Origin: Actinomycetota bacterium
GTDB taxonomy: Bacteria > Actinomycetota > Thermoleophilia > Solirubrobacterales > Solirubrobacteraceae
Assembly: GCA_005883255.1 (NCBI GenBank)
Contig: VAXS01000087.1
Location: forward strand, 1 to 9,827
Length of the DNA stretch: 9,827 bases
Direction: 5' to 3'
Shown here piece after piece: positions 1 to 7,461 of this stretch (its first letter is position 1; the number at the start of each line of letters is the position of its first letter). Position numbers and translations under genes: made by a program. The notes under the pieces were generated by a model. The model did not search any database. It saw nothing but the letters and a program-made list of their open reading frames with translations, and had not been told where the DNA came from.

Positions 1-153
1 CCCAACGACGCCGCCTGCGCCCGGGCCGACGGCGTCCGCTTCCTGGGGATCGCCACCGGCCCGTTCGCCGCCGGCGACCTGCGCGCGGCCGGTGCCGAGG
101 CGGTGGCGACGGACGCCCGCGGCCTGGGCGAGCTGATCGCCCGGCTCGGCTAG
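1..153 (+). CDS. HAD-superfamily hydrolase, C-terminal fragment
   Basis: Only the last 50 codons are in the window; the frame is open from base 1 to the TAG at 151-153. The fragment opens with PNDAACARADGVRFLGIATG. This matches the stretch just after the GD(T/S) aspartates of HAD motif IV in phosphoglycolate-phosphatase-like enzymes: Mg-binding loop, small hydrophobic strand and a conserved G-I-A-T-G turn. The end, 'DARGLGELIARLG', is the usual C-terminal helix of the fold. Such enzymes remove phosphate from small phosphorylated metabolites in the cytosol through an aspartyl-phosphate intermediate. The substrate cannot be told because the catalytic DxD motif and cap domain lie upstream. The gene converges on the EttA-like gene with 4 bp between stop codons, and no terminator hairpin is evident. 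The family call is solid, the exact function is open. Confidence 0.8.
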   Translation, partial: PNDAACARADGVRFLGIATGPFAAGDLRAAGAEAVATDARGLGELIARLG

Positions 154-157
154 GCCG

Positions 158-1635
<1,478 letters not shown>

Positions 1636-1636
<1 letters not shown>

Positions 1637-2217
1637 CAGACGTCGAAGTAGGCGCCCACGGGACCGAGGTTGCGCACCGGCGTCTCCCCCACCCGCGACT
1701 CCCGCTCCCAGCACTGGTGGATGTGCCCGCACACCGCCAGCCGGGGCCGCGCCCGCTCGATGGCGGCCAGGATCGCGGTGCTGCCCAGGCCGTCGTCCAC
1801 GTGCCCCTTGGGCGGGGAGTGGACGACCAGCACGCACGCCGGCGGGACTCCGGCCAGCCGCTCCTCGGCCTCCTCCTCGTCGAGGTCGAAGCTCCAGCCC
1901 CAGGGCGTGACCGGGATCCCGCCGCCCAGCCCGAAGAACGTCGTGCCGTCGATCTGCGTCGCCTCGCCGTGCAGGACCGTGGCGGCCTCCCAGCCGTCGA
2001 CGGCCGCGCGCAGCTCGTCCTCGGTCTCGTTGTTGCCGGGCACGAGCACGGTGGGCTTGTCGATCGGCCGCAGGGCGGCGATCGTCTCCTCGAGCCCCTT
2101 GTGCACCGAGGCGAAGTCGCCGGCGCCGACCACCAGGTCCGCCTGGTTGGCCATGCGCACGAGCTCCTCGGCCTGTCCGAGGTCCCGGTGCACGTCGCTG
2201 AAGGCAAGAATCCGCAC
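1636..2217 (-). CDS. Calcineurin-like metallophosphoesterase
   Basis: The 193-residue protein has the ordered metal-site motifs of the calcineurin-like phosphoesterase fold: D8-x-H10 (FSDVH), GD at 33-34, GNNE at 61-64, H133 in 'VVHSPPKG', and GHIH at 164-167. Such small single-domain enzymes hydrolyse phosphomono- or phosphodiesters with two metal ions; the substrate is not predictable here. The usual GNHE/D box reads GNNE, so the catalytic His position is Asn, as in some family members. I chose the GTG start at 2217 because it opens directly on the first β-strand (VRILAFSDVH) and has TACCTT 7 nt upstream. An ATG at 2244 would add nine residues but would overlap the divergent gene's own ATG. 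The stop overlaps the ettA-like ATG by one base, so the two are probably co-translated. The length is normal and the gene looks intact. Confidence 0.88.
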
Positions 2218-2224
2218 GGTCGGC

Positions 2225-2234
2225 AAGGTACCGT
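2225..2234. promoter_or_regulatory. Overlapping divergent -10 elements, likely bidirectional leaderless promoter
   Basis: The plus strand reads TACCGT (2229-2234), 8 nt before the ATG at 2243. The minus strand reads TACCTT (2230-2225), 7 nt before the GTG at 2217. Both fit TAnnnT and share the central TA of a GGTACC palindrome. No Shine-Dalgarno precedes either start, and no convincing -35 is seen. The symmetry suggests one melting region serving both genes as leaderless transcripts. This is inferred from spacing alone. Confidence 0.5.
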
Positions 2235-2242
2235 TAGAGGTC

Positions 2243-3361
2243 ATGCCAGCGGTCCTCGACGTCGAGCAGTCGCTTCTCCTGCTGGAGATCGACCCCCCAT
2301 TCGACCAGCGCGCGGTGCAGCTGGCCCGGCGCCGGCTGGCCAAGCGCTGGCATCCCGACCTGGCGCCGCCCGGCAAGCAGGTCGAGCACGAACGGCACCT
2401 GCAGGCGATCAACCGCGCCGCCGACCAGCTCGAGTCGCTGGCCGAGGGCTCACGCGGCGGGAGCGTCTCCGCCTACGCCGTGCGCGCCAGCGCCGCGGCC
2501 GCCCGCAAGGCCCCGTATCCGGAGTGGGGCGTGGGCAACGTCACCGGGATCTACTTCTCCGGCGAGGGCGACGACGTGCAGCAGTGGGCGCGCGTGCGCT
2601 TCTCGGTGGGGGTGCGGACGGTTCCCGCCGGCAGCCTGCAGTTCGTCGACTTCTCCACGCCGGACCCGGCGGCCGAGCGCGTGGAGCGCTTCGTCACCGC
2701 GGCGCAGCACGCCATGGCCGAGGGCGACTACGCGCTGGCCGCCCAGCGGCTGGTCTACGCGCGCGACGCCGAGCCCGCCAACCCGACGGTCCTGCGGCTG
2801 ATGACGCTGGCGTTCTGGCAGGCGGGCAACTTCCCGGCCGCTGCCCGCGCGGTGCGCGACTGGGCGCGGATCGAGGGCGACCGCCCGGCGGCCCACCGCT
2901 TCGCGTCCCGGATCTACGAGGACATGGGGTCGCTGACGCTGGCCGCCGAGGCGGCGGACCGGGCCACCGCCCGCGCGCCGCGCGACGCCTCGGCCTGGGA
3001 GCGCGTCGGTCGCCTGCGGCTGCGGATGCTGGACCGCGAGGGCGCGCTGAGCGCGCTGGAGCGCTCGCGCCGGCTCGGGCCGACCGTGGAGGGACTGCTC
3101 GACCTGGCGCTCGCCCGCCAGCTGCGCGGCGACGTGGGCGGCGAGGTCTCCGCCTGCCACGACGCCACCCGGCTGGACCCGGACTCGCCGACCGCCTGGG
3201 CGCGCTACGCGCACGCGCTGGCCCGCACCGACCGCGTGGCCGAGGGCATCGACGCCTGCGAGCGCGCGATCCACCTGGCGCCCGACCCCGAGGTGGCCGA
3301 CCTCCTCGGGCGCCTGCGCGAGCGCGAGCCGCATGTGCTCCCGCAGTCCGCCGCCGCCTAG
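2243..3361 (+). CDS. J-domain protein with TPR repeats
   Basis: The 372-residue protein starts with a J-domain-like segment (about 8-68) containing the HPD tripeptide at 37-39, the loop that stimulates Hsp70 ATPase, followed by a helix with 'LQAINRAADQL'. A middle segment of about 90-137 (WGVGNVTGIYF ... VPAGSLQFV) looks β-rich and I cannot name it. From about 142 to 360 the protein is alternating amphipathic helices of TPR type, with typical Gly/Ala/Pro turns such as 'GDYALAAQRL', 'GNFPAAARAV' and 'RVAEGIDACERAIHLAP'. I count about five or six repeats. It is probably a cytosolic co-chaperone or adaptor that brings DnaK to a TPR-bound partner. There is no zinc finger or DnaJ C-terminal domain, so it is not DnaJ itself. 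The ATG at 2243 is preceded by TACCGT at leaderless spacing. The stop TAG overlaps the convergent gene's stop in a shared CTAG. Confidence 0.85.
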   Translation: MPAVLDVEQSLLLLEIDPPFDQRAVQLARRRLAKRWHPDLAPPGKQVEHERHLQAINRAADQLESLAEGSRGGSVSAYAVRASAAAARKAPYPEWGVGNVTGIYFSGEGDDVQQWARVRFSVGVRTVPAGSLQFVDFSTPDPAAERVERFVTAAQHAMAEGDYALAAQRLVYARDAEPANPTVLRLMTLAFWQAGNFPAAARAVRDWARIEGDRPAAHRFASRIYEDMGSLTLAAEAADRATARAPRDASAWERVGRLRLRMLDREGALSALERSRRLGPTVEGLLDLALARQLRGDVGGEVSACHDATRLDPDSPTAWARYAHALARTDRVAEGIDACERAIHLAPDPEVADLLGRLREREPHVLPQSAAA

Positions 3362-3597
3362 CCCGTACGCCGGGCCCGGGTGCGCGCGCCCAGCGTGCCC
3401 AGAAGGCTGCCCACTCCGGCCGCGATGACGAGCTGGAGCAGCTCGGGATCGGGCAGCAGGTGGTGGTCGGCGCCGCCGATCGCGTGGTGGCCGACCAGGA
3501 TGAAGCCGCCGAACACCAGCCCGCCCCACAGGCAGGAGCCCACCAGGAACAGCTGCACCGGACGCGGCCAGTCGGCGAGCAGCGGCGGCAGCGGCAT
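3358..3597 (-). CDS. Small two-helix membrane protein, unknown function
   Basis: The ATG at 3597 gives 79 residues. Two hydrophobic segments, about 13-36 and 53-72, flank a short His-rich loop (HHAIGGADHHLLPD, about 37-50). The C-terminus is basic (ARTRARRTG), which suggests it stays inside. I do not recognise the family; nothing catalytic is visible, though two HH pairs in the loop could bind a metal. The frame is open upstream to 3651, but the ATG at 3597 has a -10-like GATACT 7 nt before it and the upstream residues are polar and unlike a signal. The start codon lies in the same CATG as the ATG of the divergent 57-residue gene. The stop codon overlaps that of the convergent J-domain gene by 4 bp. 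Good membrane character and codon use support a real gene. Confidence 0.65.
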   Translation of the reverse strand: MPLPPLLADWPRPVQLFLVGSCLWGGLVFGGFILVGHHAIGGADHHLLPDPELLQLVIAAGVGSLLGTLGARTRARRTG

Positions 3598-3769
3598 GCG
3601 GGCGAGTATCACGGTTCCCGACCTGCCGGACTTCGAGGGCGTGTCGACCACGGCCGTCGAGGACGCGGTGGAGCGGGCAGCCGCTCCGCTGCCCGGGCCG
3701 AATCGCCTGGCGGCGCTGCTGGCGGGCGGCCTGCTCGAGCTCGAGCGCGACGACTTGCGCGCCGGGTGA
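3596..3769 (+). CDS. Small hypothetical protein (57 aa)
   Basis: The frame encodes 57 residues opening 'MRASITVPDLPDFEGV' and ending 'LLELERDDLRAG'. Almost every third base is G or C, and the composition (acidic helices, an Ala/Leu-rich helix near 40-52) looks like a small soluble protein rather than a shadow. It occupies the only stretch between the small membrane gene and the ten-helix gene that is otherwise unexplained. The ATG shares CATG (3595-3598) with the divergent ATG. No Shine-Dalgarno or clear -10 precedes it, so the true start may be downstream, for example the GTG near 3641. I recognise no family and infer no function. The stop lies 12 bp before the convergent stop of the next gene. 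Confidence 0.45.
   Translation: MRASITVPDLPDFEGVSTTAVEDAVERAAAPLPGPNRLAALLAGGLLELERDDLRAG
3605..3610 (-). promoter_or_regulatory. -10-like element for the small two-helix membrane protein gene
   Basis: The minus strand reads GATACT, four of six bases of TATAAT including the key A2 and T6, preceded by TG-like context. It ends 7 nt before the ATG at 3597, the spacing seen at other unit starts in this window. No -35 is evident. Confidence 0.35.
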
Positions 3770-3781
3770 GCCGCCCGGCGT

Positions 3782-5206
3782 TCACCCCGTCCCGTTCACG
3801 GCCGACAGCAGCCACAGGCCGAGGCTGGTGAAGCCCACCATGACCACCAGCATCCAGTACTGCGAGCGGACGGCGTCGCGGCCGCTGCGGTAGAGGGCCA
3901 CCGCTCGGTCGTGCGCCAGCACCAGGCCGGCGACGTGCCCGCACACCAGCGCGCCCACCTGCACGTACCAGATGCCCGACCCGGAGATGATCCCGTAGTC
4001 GATCGTGGCGTTGGCGGTGCCGAAGAAGTTCGAACCGTCGCCCAGCGGGTCCGAGACCAGGAAGCGCACCGACTGCCCCTGGTAGATCAGCAGCGAGAAG
4101 TAGTGGGCCAGCGCGTAGGCGAACGCGATCGGGATCAGCGTGTGGACGAAGCGCCCCGCCAGCTCTCGGGCCTGGTGGCCCTCCCCCGCCGACTCCATCC
4201 CCCGGACGCCCAGCAGGTAGAAGGCGCCCACCAGCAGGACGCAGCTCAGCAGGCCGATCGTGGCGGACAGCTCCACCCGCCCGGACAGCCCCGCCCCCAG
4301 GTCGCCGAAGAACGACTGCAGGTGGGGGTTGATCGACGCCCAGACCGGGCCGTTGGACAGACCGTCGAAGGTGGTCGTGCCGATCGCCACGGCCAGCAGC
4401 GCGACGGTGCCCGGCAGCAGCGGATAGGGCGGCGCGCCCGAGAGCGGCACCCGGGCGTACACCGTGCCCTCGCGCCGCTCGAACGGCGACAGGCGGCTGT
4501 AGAGGTTGAACAGGACCCCGAAGGCGTCGCCGCGGCGGCTCCACGTCTCCACGCCGAACAGCGACATGGCGACCAGCTGGAAGCCGAAGTAGCCGAGCGA
4601 GAGCTCGGCCAGGATCCCGGGGTCGGCCTTGTTGACGTAGCAGAGCTCCAGCCAGGCAAAGCCGAGGACGCCCAGCGCCGCCGGCCAGCGCCCCCAGGAC
4701 TCGGGGTACGCGAGCGGCGCGCGCAGCCGCCCCCGCGACAGCCGACCGGCGACCCACGCCCCCGCGCGCCCCACCGCCAGCCAGGGGTTGAAGGCGCGGA
4801 AGACGTCGCCGAACAGCACGCTGACCACGACGAAGCCCACCCAGAAGTGGACGTAGATCAGGTTGGGGGCCAGGTTCTGGGTGGCCTCTTTGGTCCCCTC
4901 GAAGCCGGCGTACACCACCAGCGCGAACAGCGCCACGCCGATCAGCCCGCAGGCGCCGACCACCGCCGAGGGCAGGCGGAACAGCTCGTGCCGCACGGGC
5001 TCCTGCAGCCGCGGGCGGGGCCACAGCGTGGCCAGCGCCACGAACGAGACGATCAGGACGATCGCCGCCGCCCACCCGAACAGCCAGCCGGGCACGGGGA
5101 GGTCCGCCCGTCCCACCAGGCCGTGGGCCAGCGCGCTCGCGGGCACCAGCGCGCCCACCGCGACCGCCGCCGCGACCGCCCCCGCGAGCAGCTTCCAGCG
5201 GCTCAT
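3782..5206 (-). CDS. Ten-helix membrane protein coupled to a cupredoxin
   Basis: The 474-residue protein begins with a likely signal peptide (about 1-28, ending PASALAHG) and then about ten hydrophobic helices. Several carry His or Glu: 'NLIYVHFWVGF', 'FAYALAHYFSLL' and 'VCGHVAGLVLAHDRA'. Other recognisable stretches are 'FRAFNPWLAVGR' and 'SNFFGTANATIDYG'. As I recall, homologues in actinobacterial genomes are often labelled fenitrothion hydrolase after an organophosphate-degradation gene. Nothing here looks like a hydrolase active site, so that label should not be taken as function. The start ATG overlaps the upstream cupredoxin stop as ATGA, so the two are translationally coupled. This context and the buried histidines suggest metal or redox handling at the membrane, which is inference. 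The length appears complete. Confidence 0.8.
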   Translation of the reverse strand: MSRWKLLAGAVAAAVAVGALVPASALAHGLVGRADLPVPGWLFGWAAAIVLIVSFVALATLWPRPRLQEPVRHELFRLPSAVVGACGLIGVALFALVVYAGFEGTKEATQNLAPNLIYVHFWVGFVVVSVLFGDVFRAFNPWLAVGRAGAWVAGRLSRGRLRAPLAYPESWGRWPAALGVLGFAWLELCYVNKADPGILAELSLGYFGFQLVAMSLFGVETWSRRGDAFGVLFNLYSRLSPFERREGTVYARVPLSGAPPYPLLPGTVALLAVAIGTTTFDGLSNGPVWASINPHLQSFFGDLGAGLSGRVELSATIGLLSCVLLVGAFYLLGVRGMESAGEGHQARELAGRFVHTLIPIAFAYALAHYFSLLIYQGQSVRFLVSDPLGDGSNFFGTANATIDYGIISGSGIWYVQVGALVCGHVAGLVLAHDRAVALYRSGRDAVRSQYWMLVVMVGFTSLGLWLLSAVNGTG

Positions 5207-5565
5207 GGCGTCACCTTCAACGCGGCGATCTGCTCGCTGCGGCTCTCGAGCTCGATCACGAACTGGCCGTCGATGGTGGCGGGGAAGTCGAAGCTGATCG
5301 TCCCGCCCGGCTTGACGTCCTTGTGGAAGTTGTAGCCGTGCACGTGGATCTCGTCGCCCACGTCGGACGTGACCGAGAACCGGACGCGCCCGCCCTTGGC
5401 GACGGTGATCGGCTTGATGCCGCCCACCGGCTTGGCGTTCTTGACCACGATGTGCGTGACCGCGGACGACTTGTGGCTGCTCCCGCCGGGATCGGCGACG
5501 ATGAACGCGACGACCGCGATCGCCACCGCCGCCGCCACCAGCCCCATACGGGTACGTGTGCTCAT
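5203..5565 (-). CDS. Membrane-anchored cupredoxin-like protein lacking type 1 copper ligands
   Basis: The 120-residue protein has an N-terminal hydrophobic anchor or signal (about 8-24) followed by an extracytoplasmic β-sandwich. The pattern 'ITVAKGGRVRFSV ... DEIHVHGYNFHKDV ... GGTISFDFPA ... GQFVIELES' is that of cupredoxin-like domains. Classic blue-copper proteins use His, Cys, His and Met, but this domain has no Cys, and its only methionines are in the N-terminal anchor. Candidate metal ligands are H74, H76 and H81, with E72, E105 and E107 nearby. It may bind Cu(II) or another metal without forming a type 1 site, or act only as a structural partner. It overlaps the ten-helix membrane protein gene by 4 bp (ATGA), strong evidence that the two work together. 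The ATG has an unusually good Shine-Dalgarno for this window. Confidence 0.82.
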   Translation of the reverse strand: MSTRTRMGLVAAAVAIAVVAFIVADPGGSSHKSSAVTHIVVKNAKPVGGIKPITVAKGGRVRFSVTSDVGDEIHVHGYNFHKDVKPGGTISFDFPATIDGQFVIELESRSEQIAALKVTP

Positions 5566-5573
5566 TCTCTGGA

Positions 5574-5579
5574 CCTCCT
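5574..5579 (-). promoter_or_regulatory. Strong Shine-Dalgarno of the cupredoxin gene
   Basis: The minus strand reads AGGAGG, ending 8 nt before the ATG at 5565. This fixes the start. It is the only consensus Shine-Dalgarno I see in the window, and it suggests this gene is read from a leadered or polycistronic mRNA. Confidence 0.75.
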
Positions 5580-5597
5580 GCTCGAGGGTTTGGACCA

Positions 5598-5621
5598 GCC
5601 GGCCCCGTCGCCGAGGCCGGC
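5598..5621. repeat. Hairpin between the four-helix and cupredoxin genes
   Basis: GCCGGCC (5598-5604) and GGCCGGC (5615-5621) form a perfect 7-bp stem with a 10-nt loop. It lies in the 67-bp gap just upstream of the cupredoxin Shine-Dalgarno. No T-run follows on the minus strand, so it is not a canonical intrinsic terminator. It could be an mRNA processing or stability element, or chance in GC-rich DNA. Confidence 0.35.
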
Positions 5622-5632
5622 GCTCGAACTGC

Positions 5633-6223
5633 TCAGGCGGAGGTCGGCGGAGGGCCGCGCCCAGCGAGATGGCGAGCGAGCGGACGAAGCCTCGGAGGCG
5701 CCGGGTCGCGTCCGGCGGGCAGAGCGACCACGGGCGCCGGCCCCTGCGGCCGAGGCGCGCGGGCGGGAGCCCCGAGCGGCACCTCGGCGGCGCGCAGCAG
5801 CAGCGCCAGCACCGCGCCCACGGCGAGCGCCAGCGCCATCGCAGTCCAGCCCCCGTGCCCGAATACGCCGGCGACCCCGGTGGGGTGACCGGCGGCCAGC
5901 AGCCCCTCCATCGTCTCCTGGAGCACGTAGAGGCCGAGCAGCAGGCCGGTGGCGCCCGCCCACAGCCGGGAGAACCGCAGGCTGGGTGCGGGGGCTCCCG
6001 GCGCCGGGCGACCGCCCAGCATCCGGATCAGCCAGGCCGTGAGCGCCAGCACCGCGGCGGTGGCCACCAGCGGCGAGAGCATCGTCAGGTAGGCGTGACC
6101 CTGGTCCGCCTCGGCTCGCTGGGCGCCGGCGCCGTACGCCGCCAGGTAGCGCAGCTCGTGCACCGCCAAGCCGCCCGCGAACAGCAGGGCGGCGGCCCTC
6201 AGTCGCCAGGCGCGAGAGCTCAC
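5633..6223 (-). CDS. Four-helix membrane protein, unknown function
   Basis: The GTG start at 6223 gives 196 residues. Hydrophobic helices lie at about 8-28, 47-69, 87-107 and 119-143, followed by a Pro/Arg-rich cytoplasmic tail of some 50 residues. The first helix contains HELRYLAAYG, the second begins after GHAYL, and the third ends QETMEGL before GHPTG. The recurring His/Glu residues at helix edges (H22, E23, H43, E103, E106, H113, H123) could form a metal or haem site, but I do not recognise the family. The gene lies 12 bp downstream of the TPM-like gene and 67 bp upstream of the cupredoxin gene, all on the minus strand. TAGAAT 9 nt before the GTG, and no Shine-Dalgarno, leave open a separate leaderless start. 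It may belong to the cupredoxin module, which is inference from position. Confidence 0.7.
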   Translation of the reverse strand: MSSRAWRLRAAALLFAGGLAVHELRYLAAYGAGAQRAEADQGHAYLTMLSPLVATAAVLALTAWLIRMLGGRPAPGAPAPSLRFSRLWAGATGLLLGLYVLQETMEGLLAAGHPTGVAGVFGHGGWTAMALALAVGAVLALLLRAAEVPLGAPARAPRPQGPAPVVALPAGRDPAPPRLRPLARHLAGRGPPPTSA

Positions 6224-6232
6224 GACGCCGGG

Positions 6233-6238
6233 ATTCTA
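6233..6238 (-). promoter_or_regulatory. -10-like element for the four-helix membrane protein gene
   Basis: TAGAAT on the minus strand matches five of six bases of TATAAT and ends 9 nt before the GTG at 6223. Its first three bases are also the TAG stop of the upstream TPM-like gene, so an internal promoter would overlap that stop codon. Confidence 0.4.
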
Positions 6239-6937
6239 GGACGCCGGCTCGGTGGGCGCTCCAGCCCGCCGGGCGTCCTGGGGCTCGTCGCCGTCCTCGT
6301 CGTCCTCGTCCTCGAGGTCCTCGTCGCGGCCGCGGCGACGCAGGATGAGGCCGCCGGCGATCAGGACCAGGACCGGGAGCACGAACACGGCCACGGGCGC
6401 TCCGGACGAGCCGCCGCCGCCGCCCGAGACCGCCTTGATCGGGTGCCCCAGCGCGGCGGACACCTTGGGGACGGCGGCGACCGCGGCCCGGATCAGGTCG
6501 TCGTTGGAGCCCTTCGAGATCGAGACGCCCTTGAGCGCCGCGTCCGCGCTCGGACCCAGCTGGAACGTGCCGAACCCCTGCGGCATGACCACCAGCAGGG
6601 GCTCCTGCTTGTGGCCGGTGGCCCCGGTGAGCTCCGTCCCCAGGAACCCGGCGTAGCGCTGCGGCTGGCCGAACAGCTGGGGCACCCCGCCCAGGTCGGT
6701 GTTGGTGCCGACCACCGCCACCTTGAGCGGGAAGCCGGCCTTGTGCGCCTCGGCGGTGAGGGCTCGCAGCTGGCTGACCAGCGATTGCGTGGGCGGCGGG
6801 CTCTGCGGGACGAAGATGTCCTGCAGCAGGAGCACGTCGCTGGCCGGATCGGCGTCGGCCGCCGCCCGCGCCGGGAGGGCGTGCGCGAGCAGCAGCGCCA
6901 CCGCGGTCGCCAGCCATGTCAGTCGTCCGCCCCGCAC
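6236..6937 (-). CDS. Secreted TPM-like domain protein with C-terminal membrane anchor
   Basis: With the GTG start at 6937 the protein is 233 residues. It has a cleavable signal peptide (about 6-27, ending PARAAA) and an extracytoplasmic α/β domain (about 30-168). A Gly/Ser linker follows at 171-179, then one transmembrane helix (about 181-199), a stop-transfer RRR, and a strongly acidic tail at 205-218. The domain resembles the TPM fold: 'LLLQDIF', 'LKVAVVGTNTDLGG', 'PLLVVMPQGFGTF', and a late helix 'DDLIRAAVAAVPKV'. TPM domains include phosphatases and photosystem assembly factors, but no specific activity can be assigned. The start is chosen because it begins the signal peptide and has TACACT 9 nt upstream; longer readings upstream are low-complexity. 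It lies between the broken lipoprotein gene and the four-helix gene, all on the minus strand. It appears intact. Confidence 0.75.
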   Translation of the reverse strand: MRGGRLTWLATAVALLLAHALPARAAADADPASDVLLLQDIFVPQSPPPTQSLVSQLRALTAEAHKAGFPLKVAVVGTNTDLGGVPQLFGQPQRYAGFLGTELTGATGHKQEPLLVVMPQGFGTFQLGPSADAALKGVSISKGSNDDLIRAAVAAVPKVSAALGHPIKAVSGGGGGSSGAPVAVFVLPVLVLIAGGLILRRRGRDEDLEDEDDEDGDEPQDARRAGAPTEPAS

Positions 6938-6946
6938 GGGCGCCCG

Positions 6947-6952
6947 AGTGTA
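6947..6952 (-). promoter_or_regulatory. -10-like element for the TPM-like protein gene
   Basis: TACACT on the minus strand fits TAnnnT with four of six bases of TATAAT. It ends 9 nt before the GTG at 6937. There is no Shine-Dalgarno and no clear -35. The spacing fits a leaderless transcript. Confidence 0.4.
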
Positions 6953-6975
6953 GGCGCTCGTTCGCGGCGGCCGCC

Positions 6976-7433
6976 TCACAGCCCGCGCGGGAACAGGTAG
7001 GTGGGACGCCGGGTGACGTGTCGCCCGACCTCGAGCACCACCGACGCGTGCCGGCGCAGCGGGATGGCCCGCGGATCGCCCCGCCAGCGCCGGCCGTCGA
7101 GGAAGGCCCGCACGCCATCGCCGGGCGCGGCGAAGCTCAGCAGCCGCCGGCGCGACAGCGGCTGTCCCCACACCGCGAACAGGTCGCCCAGCGTGAGGCG
7201 CCGGCCGACGCCGACCTCGACCACGCCGCTGGGATCGGAGGTGCGCAGCCGATATGAGCAGCGGCCGCGCTCAGCGCGGGCGGGCGGTAGCGCGGCGCGG
7301 GTCCGAACCGGGGCGCGGTGGGGTCGAGGCGGTCCGATGCGCCCGTGCCGGCCCCCTTTCCCCCGCCACCGCACCCCGCCGCCGCCAGCCCGAGGGCGAG
7401 CACGGCGATCGCGAGCGGCGGGCGGCCGGGCAT
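6976..7433 (-). pseudogene. Secreted lipoprotein gene with internal deletion and frameshift
   Basis: The ATG at 7433 starts a lipoprotein signal (hydrophobic 7-19, then AAGC with C21 as the likely lipidated residue, then a Gly run) and continues to 'RYRPPALS'. That frame then becomes nonsense and stops at 7137. A second frame, entered around 7262-7274, carries 'GRCSYRLRTSDPSGVVEV', 'LTLGDLFAVWGQPLS', 'GDPRAIPLRRHASVVLEVG' and 'YLFPRGL'. From memory these blocks end a conserved actinobacterial secreted protein. In intact relatives a segment of about 55-65 residues, including a V-P-A-G-I-G type motif, lies between the two blocks. That segment is missing here and the frame is shifted. The function of the family is unknown to me. 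The gene starts 28 nt downstream of arsC, so it may be co-transcribed with it. This may be an assembly error rather than a true pseudogene. Confidence 0.7.
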
Positions 7434-7461
7434 CGCGCCCAAGCATGGCAGCGGCCCGGCG

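Noticed and set aside
2243..2244. ATG at 2244 (minus) as the start of the phosphoesterase
   Set aside because: It overlaps the divergent ATG and adds a polar nine-residue lead with no homology signal. The GTG at 2217 begins the first β-strand and has a better placed -10.
3911..5335. Plus-strand open frame of 474 codons opposite the ten-helix membrane gene
   Set aside because: The minus strand gives clean hydrophobic helices and an ATGA overlap with the cupredoxin. The plus frame is a His/Gln/Arg-rich shadow.
5369..7000. Plus-strand open frame of 543 codons across the envelope operon
   Set aside because: It runs antisense through several minus-strand genes with clear signal peptides and transmembrane helices. 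The product is repetitive Arg/Gln/Gly with no fold.
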